Positions 25,117 to 34,272 of a DNA stretch of 41,452 nucleotides are shown here, piece by piece. Both the position numbers and the translations under genes were made by a program. Where the stretch lies: assembly GCA_028287865.1 (NCBI GenBank), contig JAQBOU010000016.1, positions 1 through 41,452 of the forward strand. Direction: 5' to 3'. This stretch comes from Mucilaginibacter sp. (GTDB lineage: Bacteria > Bacteroidota > Bacteroidia > Sphingobacteriales > Sphingobacteriaceae). The notes under the pieces are model-generated. The model was not told the origin of the DNA. It worked only from the letters and a program-made list of their open reading frames with translations, and did no database searches. Every line of letters starts with the position of its first letter. Positions within the stretch are counted from its first letter, which is position 1.

Positions 25117-26516
25117 TGGAAAATTTATCAAATATAGCTTTTGTTAGCACGCATTTTCCTTACCCTGATCTTAATAAAGTCAGCGACCTGATTTATTATG
25201 AAGGACCTATCCTTTCTCATTTCGTAGATAAGAAAGGCAAAAATTTATTGTATTTATGGGTTGATAACGATTCGAGTCGCAATCGGTGGTTAATTTTTGA
25301 AATTGATAAAAGCTCTTTAATTAATTACCTTCATAAAGGCATTAGTTTAAGAGATCTCGTTTTAAAAAATAGAAGCGATTTTCTTCTTTTAGCTGATATT
25401 AATGAAAGCCTGGGAATCGAGTTTAGTAATTTAATAAAAAAAGAAAATCTTCCGGAGATTTATTTACCAAAAGAAGGCTCCTACTTTGAATTTTCTATAC
25501 CTCAAATTTATGCAAATAGTTTGGAAGATGAATATTTACATTCATTATTAAGTGATAGTATAAATTTGAAAATTGAAAATAAAACACAGAAATATTTGTC
25601 TGCTGTTAAAGTCGATAACTTATTAACCGTCTTAAGAAATGTAAAACTTTCCTTTACAAGCTTTATTTCCATAAATTTCAGAAAGGACTTTACTTCAGAA
25701 GACTTTTTAAGTTTGAATTTTGAAACCTTAATCTCTACTGTTGTCAAAGACTCCGAATTATTAATTCCTAATTTAGAATATGGGAGTTTTTGTGCAAGCT
25801 TTACTACTGATTATTTAATGTCCAAAGAGATTTCCCCTAAAATTCAACAGTGGAGAAAAGACACATTTTTACGGTTTAAATCAGAAGTTATCGAAGCAGA
25901 CTTGGACATAAATGCATTACAACCTTTATTAAATAAGTATGATGATTTCGATAGAAAAGCCATTTATTCACCAATTTTAGAAATTTCAAAAGATTCAAAT
26001 GATTATAAAATATCAATTACAGATAAAACATTTAAAAAAATAAAAAGAACATTAAAACCTATTTCCAAACCAATCCAAGATAAATTAATTCCTAAAATAA
26101 AATCAATAGATATAGAAAAAAAGGAATCTCTTTTTCAAATAATAGGTATTGGCGAAAAAGTAAACGAACAACCTAAAATTAGCAAAAAAAATATTTTAGA
26201 AAGCAAGGAGTTAGATTATGCTGAATTAACACAGTCAACCAACACTATTTTTTACCATGAAAACGAATTATACTTAAAGGAACAATTCGATTTTAAAATT
26301 GTTTATGATAGAGGAAATTATGTTATTGATTATACCCCATTTGAAATTCATTTAGAAAATGTCAGTTTCGAATCGGTTAAGAATGAGTTATATAAGTCTA
26401 TAATAGATTTATATAAACGTCTAACAAAAGTTAACGAAAAAGAATTGTCTTTAAAGGAAATCAAACTAAAGAATGAGCTTTTAGATATTGTCTCCATTCC
26501 TAATATTAAATATTAA
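25116..26516 (+). CDS. Unknown protein, second gene of the cassette (possibly DUF6575-like N-terminus)
   Basis: A 466-residue, AT-rich coding region. Residues about 20-90 (DLIYYEGPILSHFVDKKGKN to GISLRDLVLK) resemble, from memory, the N-terminal domain called DUF6575; I could not check this. The middle (about 120-330) is an unrecognised mixed region; a lysine-rich hydrophilic linker follows (about 320-385). The last 80 residues (YDRGNYVIDYTPFEIHLENV, then SVKNELYKSIIDLYKRL) have the beta-beta-alpha character seen in small antitoxin-like or HicB-like domains. No signal peptide or membrane helix. It overlaps the upstream gene by one base, and fabD follows after 12 bases with a TTG start. Confidence 0.7.
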   Translation: MENLSNIAFVSTHFPYPDLNKVSDLIYYEGPILSHFVDKKGKNLLYLWVDNDSSRNRWLIFEIDKSSLINYLHKGISLRDLVLKNRSDFLLLADINESLGIEFSNLIKKENLPEIYLPKEGSYFEFSIPQIYANSLEDEYLHSLLSDSINLKIENKTQKYLSAVKVDNLLTVLRNVKLSFTSFISINFRKDFTSEDFLSLNFETLISTVVKDSELLIPNLEYGSFCASFTTDYLMSKEISPKIQQWRKDTFLRFKSEVIEADLDINALQPLLNKYDDFDRKAIYSPILEISKDSNDYKISITDKTFKKIKRTLKPISKPIQDKLIPKIKSIDIEKKESLFQIIGIGEKVNEQPKISKKNILESKELDYAELTQSTNTIFYHENELYLKEQFDFKIVYDRGNYVIDYTPFEIHLENVSFESVKNELYKSIIDLYKRLTKVNEKELSLKEIKLKNELLDIVSIPNIKY

Positions 26517-26528
26517 CTAATCTCTAAA

Positions 26529-27413
26529 TTGAAAGCATACATTTTTCCGGGCCAGGGCGCCCAGTTTGTCGGCATGGGAAAGGACTTATATGAGCAGTCT
26601 GAGCAGGGCCGTGCGCTATTTGAACAGGCCAATCAAATACTCGGCTTCAGGATAACAGATATTATGTTTGAGGGAACTGTTGAAGACCTGAAACAAACAA
26701 AAGTTACCCAACCGGCTATATTTTTACATTCAGTTATTTTAGCGGCCGTTTTGGGTGATGATTTTAAACCGGATATGGTTGCAGGTCATTCCCTGGGTGA
26801 GTTTTCAGCGCTGGTTTCAGCTAAGGCATTATCCTTTGAGGATGGATTGCGTTTAGTAGCTTCACGTGCAAATGCCATGCAAAAAGCCTGCGAAATACAA
26901 CCATCAACCATGGCAGCAATTATTGGGCTGGATGATTTTACAGTTGAAGACATTTGTCACCGCATCAGCGATGTTGTTGTGGCTGCTAATTATAATTGTC
27001 CGGGCCAGTTGGTTATTTCGGGCACCATTGCCGGAGTTGATAAGGCGTGTGAAGAATTAACTGCCGCCGGTGCTAAAAGAGCTTTAAAACTTAATGTGGG
27101 CGGCGCATTCCATTCACCTTTGATGGAGGCGGCACGTGTAGAGCTGGAACATGCTATAGCGCATACGGAGATTAAAACCCCCGTTTGCCCCATTTATCAA
27201 AACATTGATGCAAAACCGTATACCGATCCGGCATTGATAAAACATAATTTAATTGCCCAGCTTACCGGCCCGGTACGCTGGACTCAAACCGTAAAACATA
27301 TGCTGGAGGACGGGGCGACTTCATTTACCGAAGTAGGGCCCGGTAATGTGCTGCAAGGACTTGTTAAAAAGGTTGACCGGCAAATACCAACAGAAAGCGC
27401 GGTTATTCAATAA
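26529..27413 (+). CDS. fabD: Malonyl-CoA:ACP transacylase
   Basis: Transfers malonyl from CoA to acyl carrier protein for fatty acid elongation. A 294-residue protein: N-terminal YIFPGQGAQFVGMGKDLY, nucleophile GHSLGEFSAL (Ser near residue 91), and catalytic-His region GGAFHSPLMEAA; the C-terminal GPGNVLQGLVKK is typical. The only possible start is TTG (26529-26531): the frame has a stop at 26514 and the next ATG is beyond the conserved GQGAQ motif. A strong terminator follows. In its present place it directly follows the unknown cassette and may depend on that cassette's promoter. Confidence 0.95.
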   Translation: MKAYIFPGQGAQFVGMGKDLYEQSEQGRALFEQANQILGFRITDIMFEGTVEDLKQTKVTQPAIFLHSVILAAVLGDDFKPDMVAGHSLGEFSALVSAKALSFEDGLRLVASRANAMQKACEIQPSTMAAIIGLDDFTVEDICHRISDVVVAANYNCPGQLVISGTIAGVDKACEELTAAGAKRALKLNVGGAFHSPLMEAARVELEHAIAHTEIKTPVCPIYQNIDAKPYTDPALIKHNLIAQLTGPVRWTQTVKHMLEDGATSFTEVGPGNVLQGLVKKVDRQIPTESAVIQ

Positions 27414-27414
27414 T

Positions 27415-27452
27415 AAAAAAGCCATCTTGTTTTAATCATGATGGCTTTTTTT
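27415..27452 (+). terminator. Intrinsic terminator after fabD
   Basis: GCCATC (27421-27426), preceded by six A, pairs with GATGGC (27440-27445), followed by seven T. The A-run and T-run can extend the stem, so it may work on both strands. Confidence 0.85.
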
Positions 27453-27481
27453 ACTTAAATTGCGGTCTACTTATTAAAAAC

Positions 27482-30400
27482 TTGACGACATCCGGAAAAA
27501 TACGCGTATTGCTGGCGCTACTGTGTGCAACACTGTTTTTTACGGCTATTATTGTACAGAAATCTTATACCCCTGTAAATATTCTTCAACATACGGGAAA
27601 AACCCTTCAGCATAATTTAAATAAAAGGGAGCAGTATGTTAATGATCTGCTTGCCAGCAATAGCCATTTTAATGAACTAAAAGCCCTTCAGAAGAACCCG
27701 GAAAGGGCTTTAAATCTCATCCATGATTTCACTGCTCAAAAGGGCATTTGGTTTATCACATTAGTTAATAACCATTTAAGCTTTTGGAGTGGGGTAAACG
27801 TGATACCGGATCACCCGGAGGCGTTAAAAGATGGCTATTCTTTTTTGAGATTAGCCAATGGTTATTATGATGTTATAAAAAAGAAGGAAGGCGATTTTTC
27901 GGCGATTTTTTTTATTCCGGTAAAACTCGAATACACCTTTCAAAATCAATACCTGCAAAATACTTTTTCCGGTGATCTGTTAAGAGAGGACAACATTGAA
28001 ATTGCCGACTTTACAGATAAGAATGTTTATGCAATACACAGTTTAAATAATTCTTACTTGTTTTCTGTTAAAGCCAAGCCAGGTGAAATTAATCATACAT
28101 TTTTTTATTATGAAGCTACAATATGGCTACTTACATTAATTTGCTTTTGCATATTAATAAATAATGTATGCAATTATATTGCTTCAAGGGGCCTTTTAAT
28201 TATTTCATTAGTTTTATTAGCTGCATTTATAGTTTTTGTGCGATACCTCAATCTGCACTATAGCTGGCCTGATTTATCTTACAGGCTTCCGGTTTTTGAT
28301 CCAACTTTTTTTGCATCAAGTTATGTCTTCCCATCTTTAGGCGACCTGTGTATTAATGTTTTATTTATATCCTGGTTTGTTGTTTTTTTCCATTCGAAAC
28401 GTAATCAACTGGTAAAAAAAACACCTGGAAAACTGCCATCCTACCTTATATTAATTTTCGGAATAATCGTTCTCATCATTGTTTCAACCGCTTTATTAAA
28501 TATATTTTATGGACTGATTATAAATTCAAAAATCAGCTTTGACGTAAGCAATGTGCTTAATTTATCGCCCTTTAGTATGCTTGGCGTTCTGATGTTATGC
28601 TTTAGTTTTCTGATATTTTACTTGTTAAGTGAAGTGTTTTTAACTATTTGCACTAAACTCAATATTCCGGATCGTCATAAGGTTGGGTTATTCGTTTTGG
28701 AAATTATCCTGGCTACCGTTGTTACCGCTTACTACCGTGGCTTTACGTTGTTTTACTTATTATGGGCGTTACTTGTTCTTGTAAGGGGCTACTCCTATAA
28801 ATATCATAATGCTAAACTAACTTCAGGCGCCTTTGCTGTTATCATCTTAATTTGCGCCCTCATATCGTCCATTAAACTAAACTATTTCGAATCGATTAAA
28901 GAACAGGAAGTTCGCAAAGCATACATACAAAAGCTGGAAGTGCCGGATGACGTAAATTCGGACGAAATTTTCAAAAAAATAGAAAGGCAAATAATTGCTG
29001 ATACCTCGATCATTCATTATTTTAAAGATAGTCTTCGCAATACAACCTATGTAAAAACCCGTTTGCAAAAGCTTTATTTTAATGGTTATCTGTCAAAATA
29101 TGAGCTCACGGTACATGAATTTGATAACCAGGACCGCCCACTTTCTGCCGATAAGAACTATGACCTGAATATTTTTAAGGACATGGTGCTTTATAGTTCT
29201 TTTAAGGTTTCAGACTATTTTTACAAGGAGAACGGATCTTTTGGGGTTCAAAATTATTTTGCCATTCTTCCGGTAGTTCAGCGGGGCAAAAATTTAGGAA
29301 CTGTAGTAATCAGACTGCAATCAAAGCCTTTACAATCATTTGTCTCATTACCCGGATTACTTATTGACGGACAGGCAGATCTTGAAGACGAGTTTAAAGG
29401 TTATTCTTATGCATTTTATATTGATAATAAATTACAAAGCCAGAGTGGCAGCTATGTATATAACTTAATAAACACTGACCTGCAAGGCCAATTAAAAAAA
29501 TACGTATTTGAAACAACTAAAAGCAACAACAGCGAATGGTATTTACACTTTGAAACCTACAGCCATTTAATTTATAAACCAAGTGCCCGTAATTTAATTG
29601 TTGTAAGCAAGGAAAACAATGTGCTGTTTTTTGGGGTAACATCTGTCACTTTCTTTTTTGTTATATTTCTGATATTCGGCATTTTAGTGGCCCTGATCCA
29701 TTGGTTATGGACGCGGCTTAAAATATTAACCATTAGCAATGACCGGATAGGCTGGAACTTTAAATTGAATTTTGATTTGCTATTATACAAAACGCGGATT
29801 CAATTTTCGATGATATTTGCCGTTGTTACAACTTTAATTTTAGTTGGTTTTATCACATTTTTCTCAATAAGCGCTCAATATCATACCCAGCAGGATAAAA
29901 CCATCAGGGATAAGATCACAAGAATAGCGTCTGCATTTGAGACGGGTCCATACAGTAACTATTTAACTAATATTAATGAGGCAAGCCAGGTAGATTTTAA
30001 TGACTTTGCCAATACCTATACAACGGATCTTACGCTGTTCGATCGCAACGGAATAACTTTAATTACTACACAACCCAAAATTTACGAATTTGGTTTGCAA
30101 GCACGGCGGATGAATGCCAGGGCTTATATAGAATTACATAATTTGCAAAAATCCGAATTTGTAAATGATGAAGTTATAGGTACATTGAATTACAAAGCTG
30201 CATATATGCCGGTTCGCAATTCAAAAAACGAAACAATAGCCTATCTGCAGCTACCTTATTTTTCTAATGAAACAGATTATAAAGAACGCATAGGGTCATT
30301 GCTTAACATCATGATCAATGTTTATGCCCTTGTATTTATAGCTATCGGGTTGCTGGCTGTTGTAATTGCAAGGCAAATAACAGCTCCTTTAAATTTTATA

Positions 30401-31213
30401 GAATACAGCTTAAGCAAGACTATTTACGGACAAAAAAATGAACCGATAAAATGGGAACGCAATGATGAAATTGGCGCATTGGTAAAAGAATATAATAAAA
30501 TGATTGCCGCACTTGAAAATAGCGCTCAAAGACTGGCACAGTCTGAAAGGGAAAGTGCCTGGAGGGAAATGGCAAAACAGGTGGCGCACGAAATTAAAAA
30601 TCCGTTAACCCCGTTAAAGCTTGGCCTGCAATTGCTCGACAAATCATGGAGGGATAAAGATCCTAAGTTTGATCAAAAATTTGAACGATTCAGCAAATCA
30701 TTTGTAGAGCAAATTGAAAGTCTTTCATCCATTGCCTCTGAATTTTCGGCATTTGCAAAAATGCCCGATACGCGCATGGAGCGACTTGATATTTTTGAAA
30801 TATTGAGCCAGGCGGTTACCATTTTCAAGCAAATGGACAACATTCAAATTTTATATACTGCACCCGATTCGCCATTTTATATAAATGCCGACCGCGACCA
30901 ATTGTTACGCTGTTTTAATAATTTGTTAAAAAATGCAATTGAGGCTACTCCAGCCGAAAGAATGGGCATAATAGAAATAAACTACCTTATAACAAGTAAA
31001 AATATTTTATTGACCTTAAAAGATAACGGTAATGGCATTCCTGAAGAGTTACGTGAAAAAATATTTGAGCCGAATTTCACCACCAAAAGCTCCGGTACCG
31101 GGCTTGGGCTTGCCTTTGTAAAAAACTCTATAGAAAACGCCGGCGGAAAGGTATGGTTTGAAACGATAGTTGGCGAAGGCACTACTTTTTACTTTAGCCT
31201 TCCGGCTGTTTAA
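27482..31213 (+). CDS. Large NtrY-like membrane sensor histidine kinase
   Basis: A 1243-residue sensor kinase. Order: TM1 (about 8-26), an extracytoplasmic region, several TMs (about 210-470, including the WLLTLICFCILINN and GLLIISLVLLAAFIVFVRYL helices), a second extracytoplasmic region (about 475-720), more TMs (about 725-760 and 780-810), a third sensor segment, TM near LVFIAIGLLAVVIARQ, then HAMP, HisKA with QVAHEIKNPLTPLKLGLQLL (phospho-His), and HATPase_c with LKDNGNGIPEEL and SSGTGLGLAFVKNSIE. NtrY-type kinases phosphorylate an NtrC-like regulator; none is next to it. The start codon is TTG (27482), 30 bases after the fabD terminator. It converges on the coiled-coil gene. Confidence 0.9.
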   Translation: MTTSGKIRVLLALLCATLFFTAIIVQKSYTPVNILQHTGKTLQHNLNKREQYVNDLLASNSHFNELKALQKNPERALNLIHDFTAQKGIWFITLVNNHLSFWSGVNVIPDHPEALKDGYSFLRLANGYYDVIKKKEGDFSAIFFIPVKLEYTFQNQYLQNTFSGDLLREDNIEIADFTDKNVYAIHSLNNSYLFSVKAKPGEINHTFFYYEATIWLLTLICFCILINNVCNYIASRGLLIISLVLLAAFIVFVRYLNLHYSWPDLSYRLPVFDPTFFASSYVFPSLGDLCINVLFISWFVVFFHSKRNQLVKKTPGKLPSYLILIFGIIVLIIVSTALLNIFYGLIINSKISFDVSNVLNLSPFSMLGVLMLCFSFLIFYLLSEVFLTICTKLNIPDRHKVGLFVLEIILATVVTAYYRGFTLFYLLWALLVLVRGYSYKYHNAKLTSGAFAVIILICALISSIKLNYFESIKEQEVRKAYIQKLEVPDDVNSDEIFKKIERQIIADTSIIHYFKDSLRNTTYVKTRLQKLYFNGYLSKYELTVHEFDNQDRPLSADKNYDLNIFKDMVLYSSFKVSDYFYKENGSFGVQNYFAILPVVQRGKNLGTVVIRLQSKPLQSFVSLPGLLIDGQADLEDEFKGYSYAFYIDNKLQSQSGSYVYNLINTDLQGQLKKYVFETTKSNNSEWYLHFETYSHLIYKPSARNLIVVSKENNVLFFGVTSVTFFFVIFLIFGILVALIHWLWTRLKILTISNDRIGWNFKLNFDLLLYKTRIQFSMIFAVVTTLILVGFITFFSISAQYHTQQDKTIRDKITRIASAFETGPYSNYLTNINEASQVDFNDFANTYTTDLTLFDRNGITLITTQPKIYEFGLQARRMNARAYIELHNLQKSEFVNDEVIGTLNYKAAYMPVRNSKNETIAYLQLPYFSNETDYKERIGSLLNIMINVYALVFIAIGLLAVVIARQITAPLNFIEYSLSKTIYGQKNEPIKWERNDEIGALVKEYNKMIAALENSAQRLAQSERESAWREMAKQVAHEIKNPLTPLKLGLQLLDKSWRDKDPKFDQKFERFSKSFVEQIESLSSIASEFSAFAKMPDTRMERLDIFEILSQAVTIFKQMDNIQILYTAPDSPFYINADRDQLLRCFNNLLKNAIEATPAERMGIIEINYLITSKNILLTLKDNGNGIPEELREKIFEPNFTTKSSGTGLGLAFVKNSIENAGGKVWFETIVGEGTTFYFSLPAV

Positions 31214-31246
31214 GCCCTCAGAATAGCTGACAAGTTAACCAAATTA

Positions 31247-31306
31247 TATTGAGTTGATTAGTTAAATAATAACCGATAGCTCAGTCACATTCTAATCAAC
31301 TCAATA
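31247..31306. repeat. Perfect 15-base inverted repeat between convergent genes
   Basis: TATTGAGTTGATTAG (31247-31261) and its exact reverse complement (31292-31306) flank a 30-base loop. It may serve as a bidirectional terminator for the kinase and the coiled-coil gene, but no T-run follows on either side. It also resembles the inverted short-repeat arrays found elsewhere in the window. Confidence 0.65.
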
Positions 31307-31319
31307 CAACTAAAGTGAC

Positions 31320-32231
31320 CTATTTAAGGATAAAGCTTGTTTTTCCCATTGTAAACCCATCGGCATAAAGCAATACTGTATAAGTTCCTTTTTCAAAGGG
31401 TACCGGATTTGCCCAGTCAATGGTATAACCGCTGCCATCATTTTTAAAATCAATGGAAGTTTTATAGGTAAATTGTAAGTCCTGCCCATCTGCATTAAAA
31501 GTGCCTGAATCAGTTGAAGTGATCAGATTACCGGTTGGATCAATAATTCTTACAAAAATATCATGCATCCCTTTTTCAGCAATATCATTGCTTGCTACGG
31601 TAAAGCTTATCTTTATCTTTTTGGCGGGTGAGGCTCGTTTAACTTCTACTTCTTTACCACTGCCTTTAATTTTATAAGCGACGACTTCGGACGTTGCCAG
31701 TTTAATAGCCGAGCCTACCTTAACCTTTGTACCGAGGTCTTCGTTTTGCTTTTGAAGGGTAGTTGCCTTTTGACTTACAGTAGCCAGGTTAGTTTTTAAG
31801 GTATCACGTTCGGTAGTTAATGAAACATTCTGTTTTTTTAATTCATCAATATCGGCTGTATACTTAGTAACAAAATACCTTAACTGTTTAACATCTTCCT
31901 GCGCTTTTGAAAGTTCGGCAAAAGTTAATTTGCCCTTTGCCAATTCCCTGCGCAATACCCTGATCTTTGATTTTAAGGAATCGTTTTTTGCCTGTAACGC
32001 TGCCGACATTTTTGTTTTGCCAAGGTTTACCTGTTCAATCTGGGCCTCAAGGCTGTCCAGTTCCGTTTGCAACTTTGTTTTTTCATCGTTCTGGTAAACA
32101 ATCTTTGTATCGGACTTATTCTTTTGAAGGTACAGATATACATCTGTAGCAAGCAACGCCAATACAACAACTATAAGAAAGTAAATTACATTCGAATTTT
32201 TTTTGGGTGTTTGACCTGTTTGGTTTTCCAT
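31320..32231 (-). CDS. Membrane-anchored coiled-coil protein of unknown function
   Basis: A 303-residue protein: a short cytoplasmic tail, one membrane helix (about 15-35, VIYFLIVVVLALLATDVYLYL), a long coiled coil (about 45-170, for example TKLQTELDSLEAQIEQVN and DELKKQNVSLTTERDTLKTN), then a beta-rich extracytoplasmic domain (about 180-303; KKIKISFTVASNDIAEKGMH, ending GFTMGKTSFILK). It looks like an envelope-spanning or scaffold protein. I do not recognise a named family. It is alone on its strand. Confidence 0.75.
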   Translation of the reverse strand: MENQTGQTPKKNSNVIYFLIVVVLALLATDVYLYLQKNKSDTKIVYQNDEKTKLQTELDSLEAQIEQVNLGKTKMSAALQAKNDSLKSKIRVLRRELAKGKLTFAELSKAQEDVKQLRYFVTKYTADIDELKKQNVSLTTERDTLKTNLATVSQKATTLQKQNEDLGTKVKVGSAIKLATSEVVAYKIKGSGKEVEVKRASPAKKIKISFTVASNDIAEKGMHDIFVRIIDPTGNLITSTDSGTFNADGQDLQFTYKTSIDFKNDGSGYTIDWANPVPFEKGTYTVLLYADGFTMGKTSFILK

Positions 32232-32537
32232 AGCAATTAATTTTAAGTTTTAGTAATCAGCTAAATGAAGGCCGATTATAGTTAATAAATGTAATACCTT
32301 ATTTGTTTATTATTATCAATATTAATTATATGTATTTTTTATCGGCATAACATTTAATTAATCAAAAAGTGAAAAATGCAGCTTATATTTCTTCCCCTAA
32401 CGACATAAAAATCTGATCAGGGGTGGTTAAAAATAAGACAATATGATTAAAACACAAAATAAGGATAATTATTATGCTTCATACTAAAACAGCTACGTTA
32501 TCAGTTTTATATCTTTGCGACGTTTAATTTTTTTTTA
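32232..32537. promoter_or_regulatory. Divergent upstream region of the coiled-coil and GHL10 genes
   Basis: This 306-base AT-rich gap holds a -7 element TATCTTTG at 32510-32517, 20 bases before the GHL10 ATG, which probably drives it. No clear -33 was found at the expected spacing. I see no RNA gene or repeat in the rest. Confidence 0.45.
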
Positions 32538-34094
32538 ATGAATAGTTACCGGCGTCTTATTTTCTTATTTTTCATTATATTTTTCTTTATAAAAGTCCAG
32601 GCGCAACCCAATAATACAGCAGTTCCTGATACAATGCAACCTAAGCGGGAGTTCCGCGGAGTATGGGTGGCCACGGTTGAAAATATTGACTGGCCAAGCA
32701 CTCCGCATTTAACCACCGATGAGCAAAAAAAGGAGTTAACCGGCTTGCTGGATGCACACCAAAAAATGGGTATTAATGCAATAATGTTACAGATAAGGCC
32801 TGCTGCAGACGCCTTTTATGCTAAAAGCCGCGAGCCGTGGTCAAAATGGCTTACCGGAAAACAAGGAAAAGCACCGGATCCATTATATGACCCGCTCGAA
32901 TTTGCAATTACAGAAGCCCATAAACGCGGAATGGAATTGCATGCCTGGTTTAACCCGTACCGTGCCACCAACGATGGTAAATTTTCTGCATTAAGCCCTG
33001 CCCATATCACTAATATAAAACCCGAATGGTTTTTTGTTTATGGCGGCATAAAACTGTTTGACCCGGGTATACCTGAAGTACGCGATTACATTGTAAAGGT
33101 TTTTTTAGATGTGGTTGATAATTATGATATAGATGGCGTACACATGGATGATTATTTTTATCCGTACAAGATTGAGGGCCAGCATATAAATGATGCCGAA
33201 ACATTTAAAACGTATGGAGACGGGTTTGATAATATAAGCGACTGGCGCCGGAATAATGTTGATCTGCTGGTAAAAATGCTGAGCGACAGCATTCATAAAC
33301 ACAAACCACGTGTTAAGTTTGGCATTAGCCCGTTTGGGGTATGGGCTAATAAAACTCAAAATGATGAAGGTTCTGATACACACGGTTTACCATCATATTA
33401 CGAATTGTATGCCGACTCAAGGAAATGGATAAAAGAAGGCTGGGTGGATTATATAAATCCACAGATTTATTTCCCTATCGGCGACCGCCAGGTTCCCTTT
33501 GATAAATTGCTCGATTGGTGGAGCGATAACACTTACAACAGGCACCTGTATATAGGCATGGCAGCATACCGGATCAATGAGCGTCGTTTAACAAAATTCA
33601 AGAATCCATCTTCAATGCCGGATGAAATAAAATACCTGCGTGATAATCGGCGTGTTGAGGGCAGTGTTTATTTTAGCTCAAAATCATTGATGAATAACCC
33701 GCTTGGATTTACCGATTCATTAAGGAACAATTATTACAGGTATCCGTCTTTACCTCCACAAATGCTTTGGTTAGATTCGATCCCGCCAAATGCTCCGCGT
33801 AACGTAACGGCTATTCAGGGAATGCATGGCGTTGATTTAAAATGGGAAACCCCGCTTTTAGCAAAGGATAACGAACCCGTTTACGGATATGTTATTTATC
33901 GTTTTGACGGGAACGAAAAAGTAAATTTGAACGATCCAAAATACATCCTGCACATTCAATACAATAGCTCTTCGCTGTTTACAGATGAAACGGTAAAAAA
34001 AGGAAAAACCTATTTGTATGTTGTTACCGCATTAGACAGGTTGAAGAACGAAAGTGAACCATCGCCAACTATTGCTGCTATACTGAAAAATTAG
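32538..34094 (+). CDS. GHL10 (DUF187) glycoside hydrolase-like protein with fibronectin-like C-terminus
   Basis: A 518-residue exported TIM-barrel protein of the GHL10/DUF187 family. Signal peptide (RRLIFLFFIIFFFIKVQAQP), then the family N-terminus REFRGVWVATVENIDWPS, MGINAIMLQIRPAADAFY, MELHAWFNPYRA, DGVHMDDYFYPYKIEG (acidic active-site region), VKFGISPFGVWAN and WVDYINPQIYFPIG. The last 100 residues (PPNAPRNVTAIQGMHGVDLKW onwards) look like a fibronectin type III domain. Related proteins act on cell-wall or other glycans; the substrate is uncertain. It acts in the periplasm or at the surface. It has its own promoter (TATCTTTG) and no cotranscribed neighbours. Confidence 0.88.
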   Translation: MNSYRRLIFLFFIIFFFIKVQAQPNNTAVPDTMQPKREFRGVWVATVENIDWPSTPHLTTDEQKKELTGLLDAHQKMGINAIMLQIRPAADAFYAKSREPWSKWLTGKQGKAPDPLYDPLEFAITEAHKRGMELHAWFNPYRATNDGKFSALSPAHITNIKPEWFFVYGGIKLFDPGIPEVRDYIVKVFLDVVDNYDIDGVHMDDYFYPYKIEGQHINDAETFKTYGDGFDNISDWRRNNVDLLVKMLSDSIHKHKPRVKFGISPFGVWANKTQNDEGSDTHGLPSYYELYADSRKWIKEGWVDYINPQIYFPIGDRQVPFDKLLDWWSDNTYNRHLYIGMAAYRINERRLTKFKNPSSMPDEIKYLRDNRRVEGSVYFSSKSLMNNPLGFTDSLRNNYYRYPSLPPQMLWLDSIPPNAPRNVTAIQGMHGVDLKWETPLLAKDNEPVYGYVIYRFDGNEKVNLNDPKYILHIQYNSSSLFTDETVKKGKTYLYVVTALDRLKNESEPSPTIAAILKN

Positions 34095-34131
34095 CGTTAT
34101 AGACCCTACCGAGTAATATAAAGCAGGATGT

Positions 34132-34154
34132 CATGGTGAGCCCGTCGAACCATG
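34132..34154. repeat. CATGGT/ACCATG palindromic repeat element
   Basis: CATGGT (34132-34137) and ACCATG (34149-34154) flank the loop GAGCCCGTCGA. This sequence type is, from memory, a frequently repeated intergenic element in related genomes; it lies in the 178-base gap between the convergent GHL10 and SDR genes, where it may also help to end transcription. Confidence 0.45.
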
Positions 34155-34272
34155 TATGGTGGCTCTGCAGGATGATTAGCATGCAGGCAAAGGCCGCTGC
34201 GCTTACCCTTTTTGTCTCCCTTTCAGAACTTCTTGAAATTGTATAACTCAGCGGGACTAAGTCGCTTGCTGA

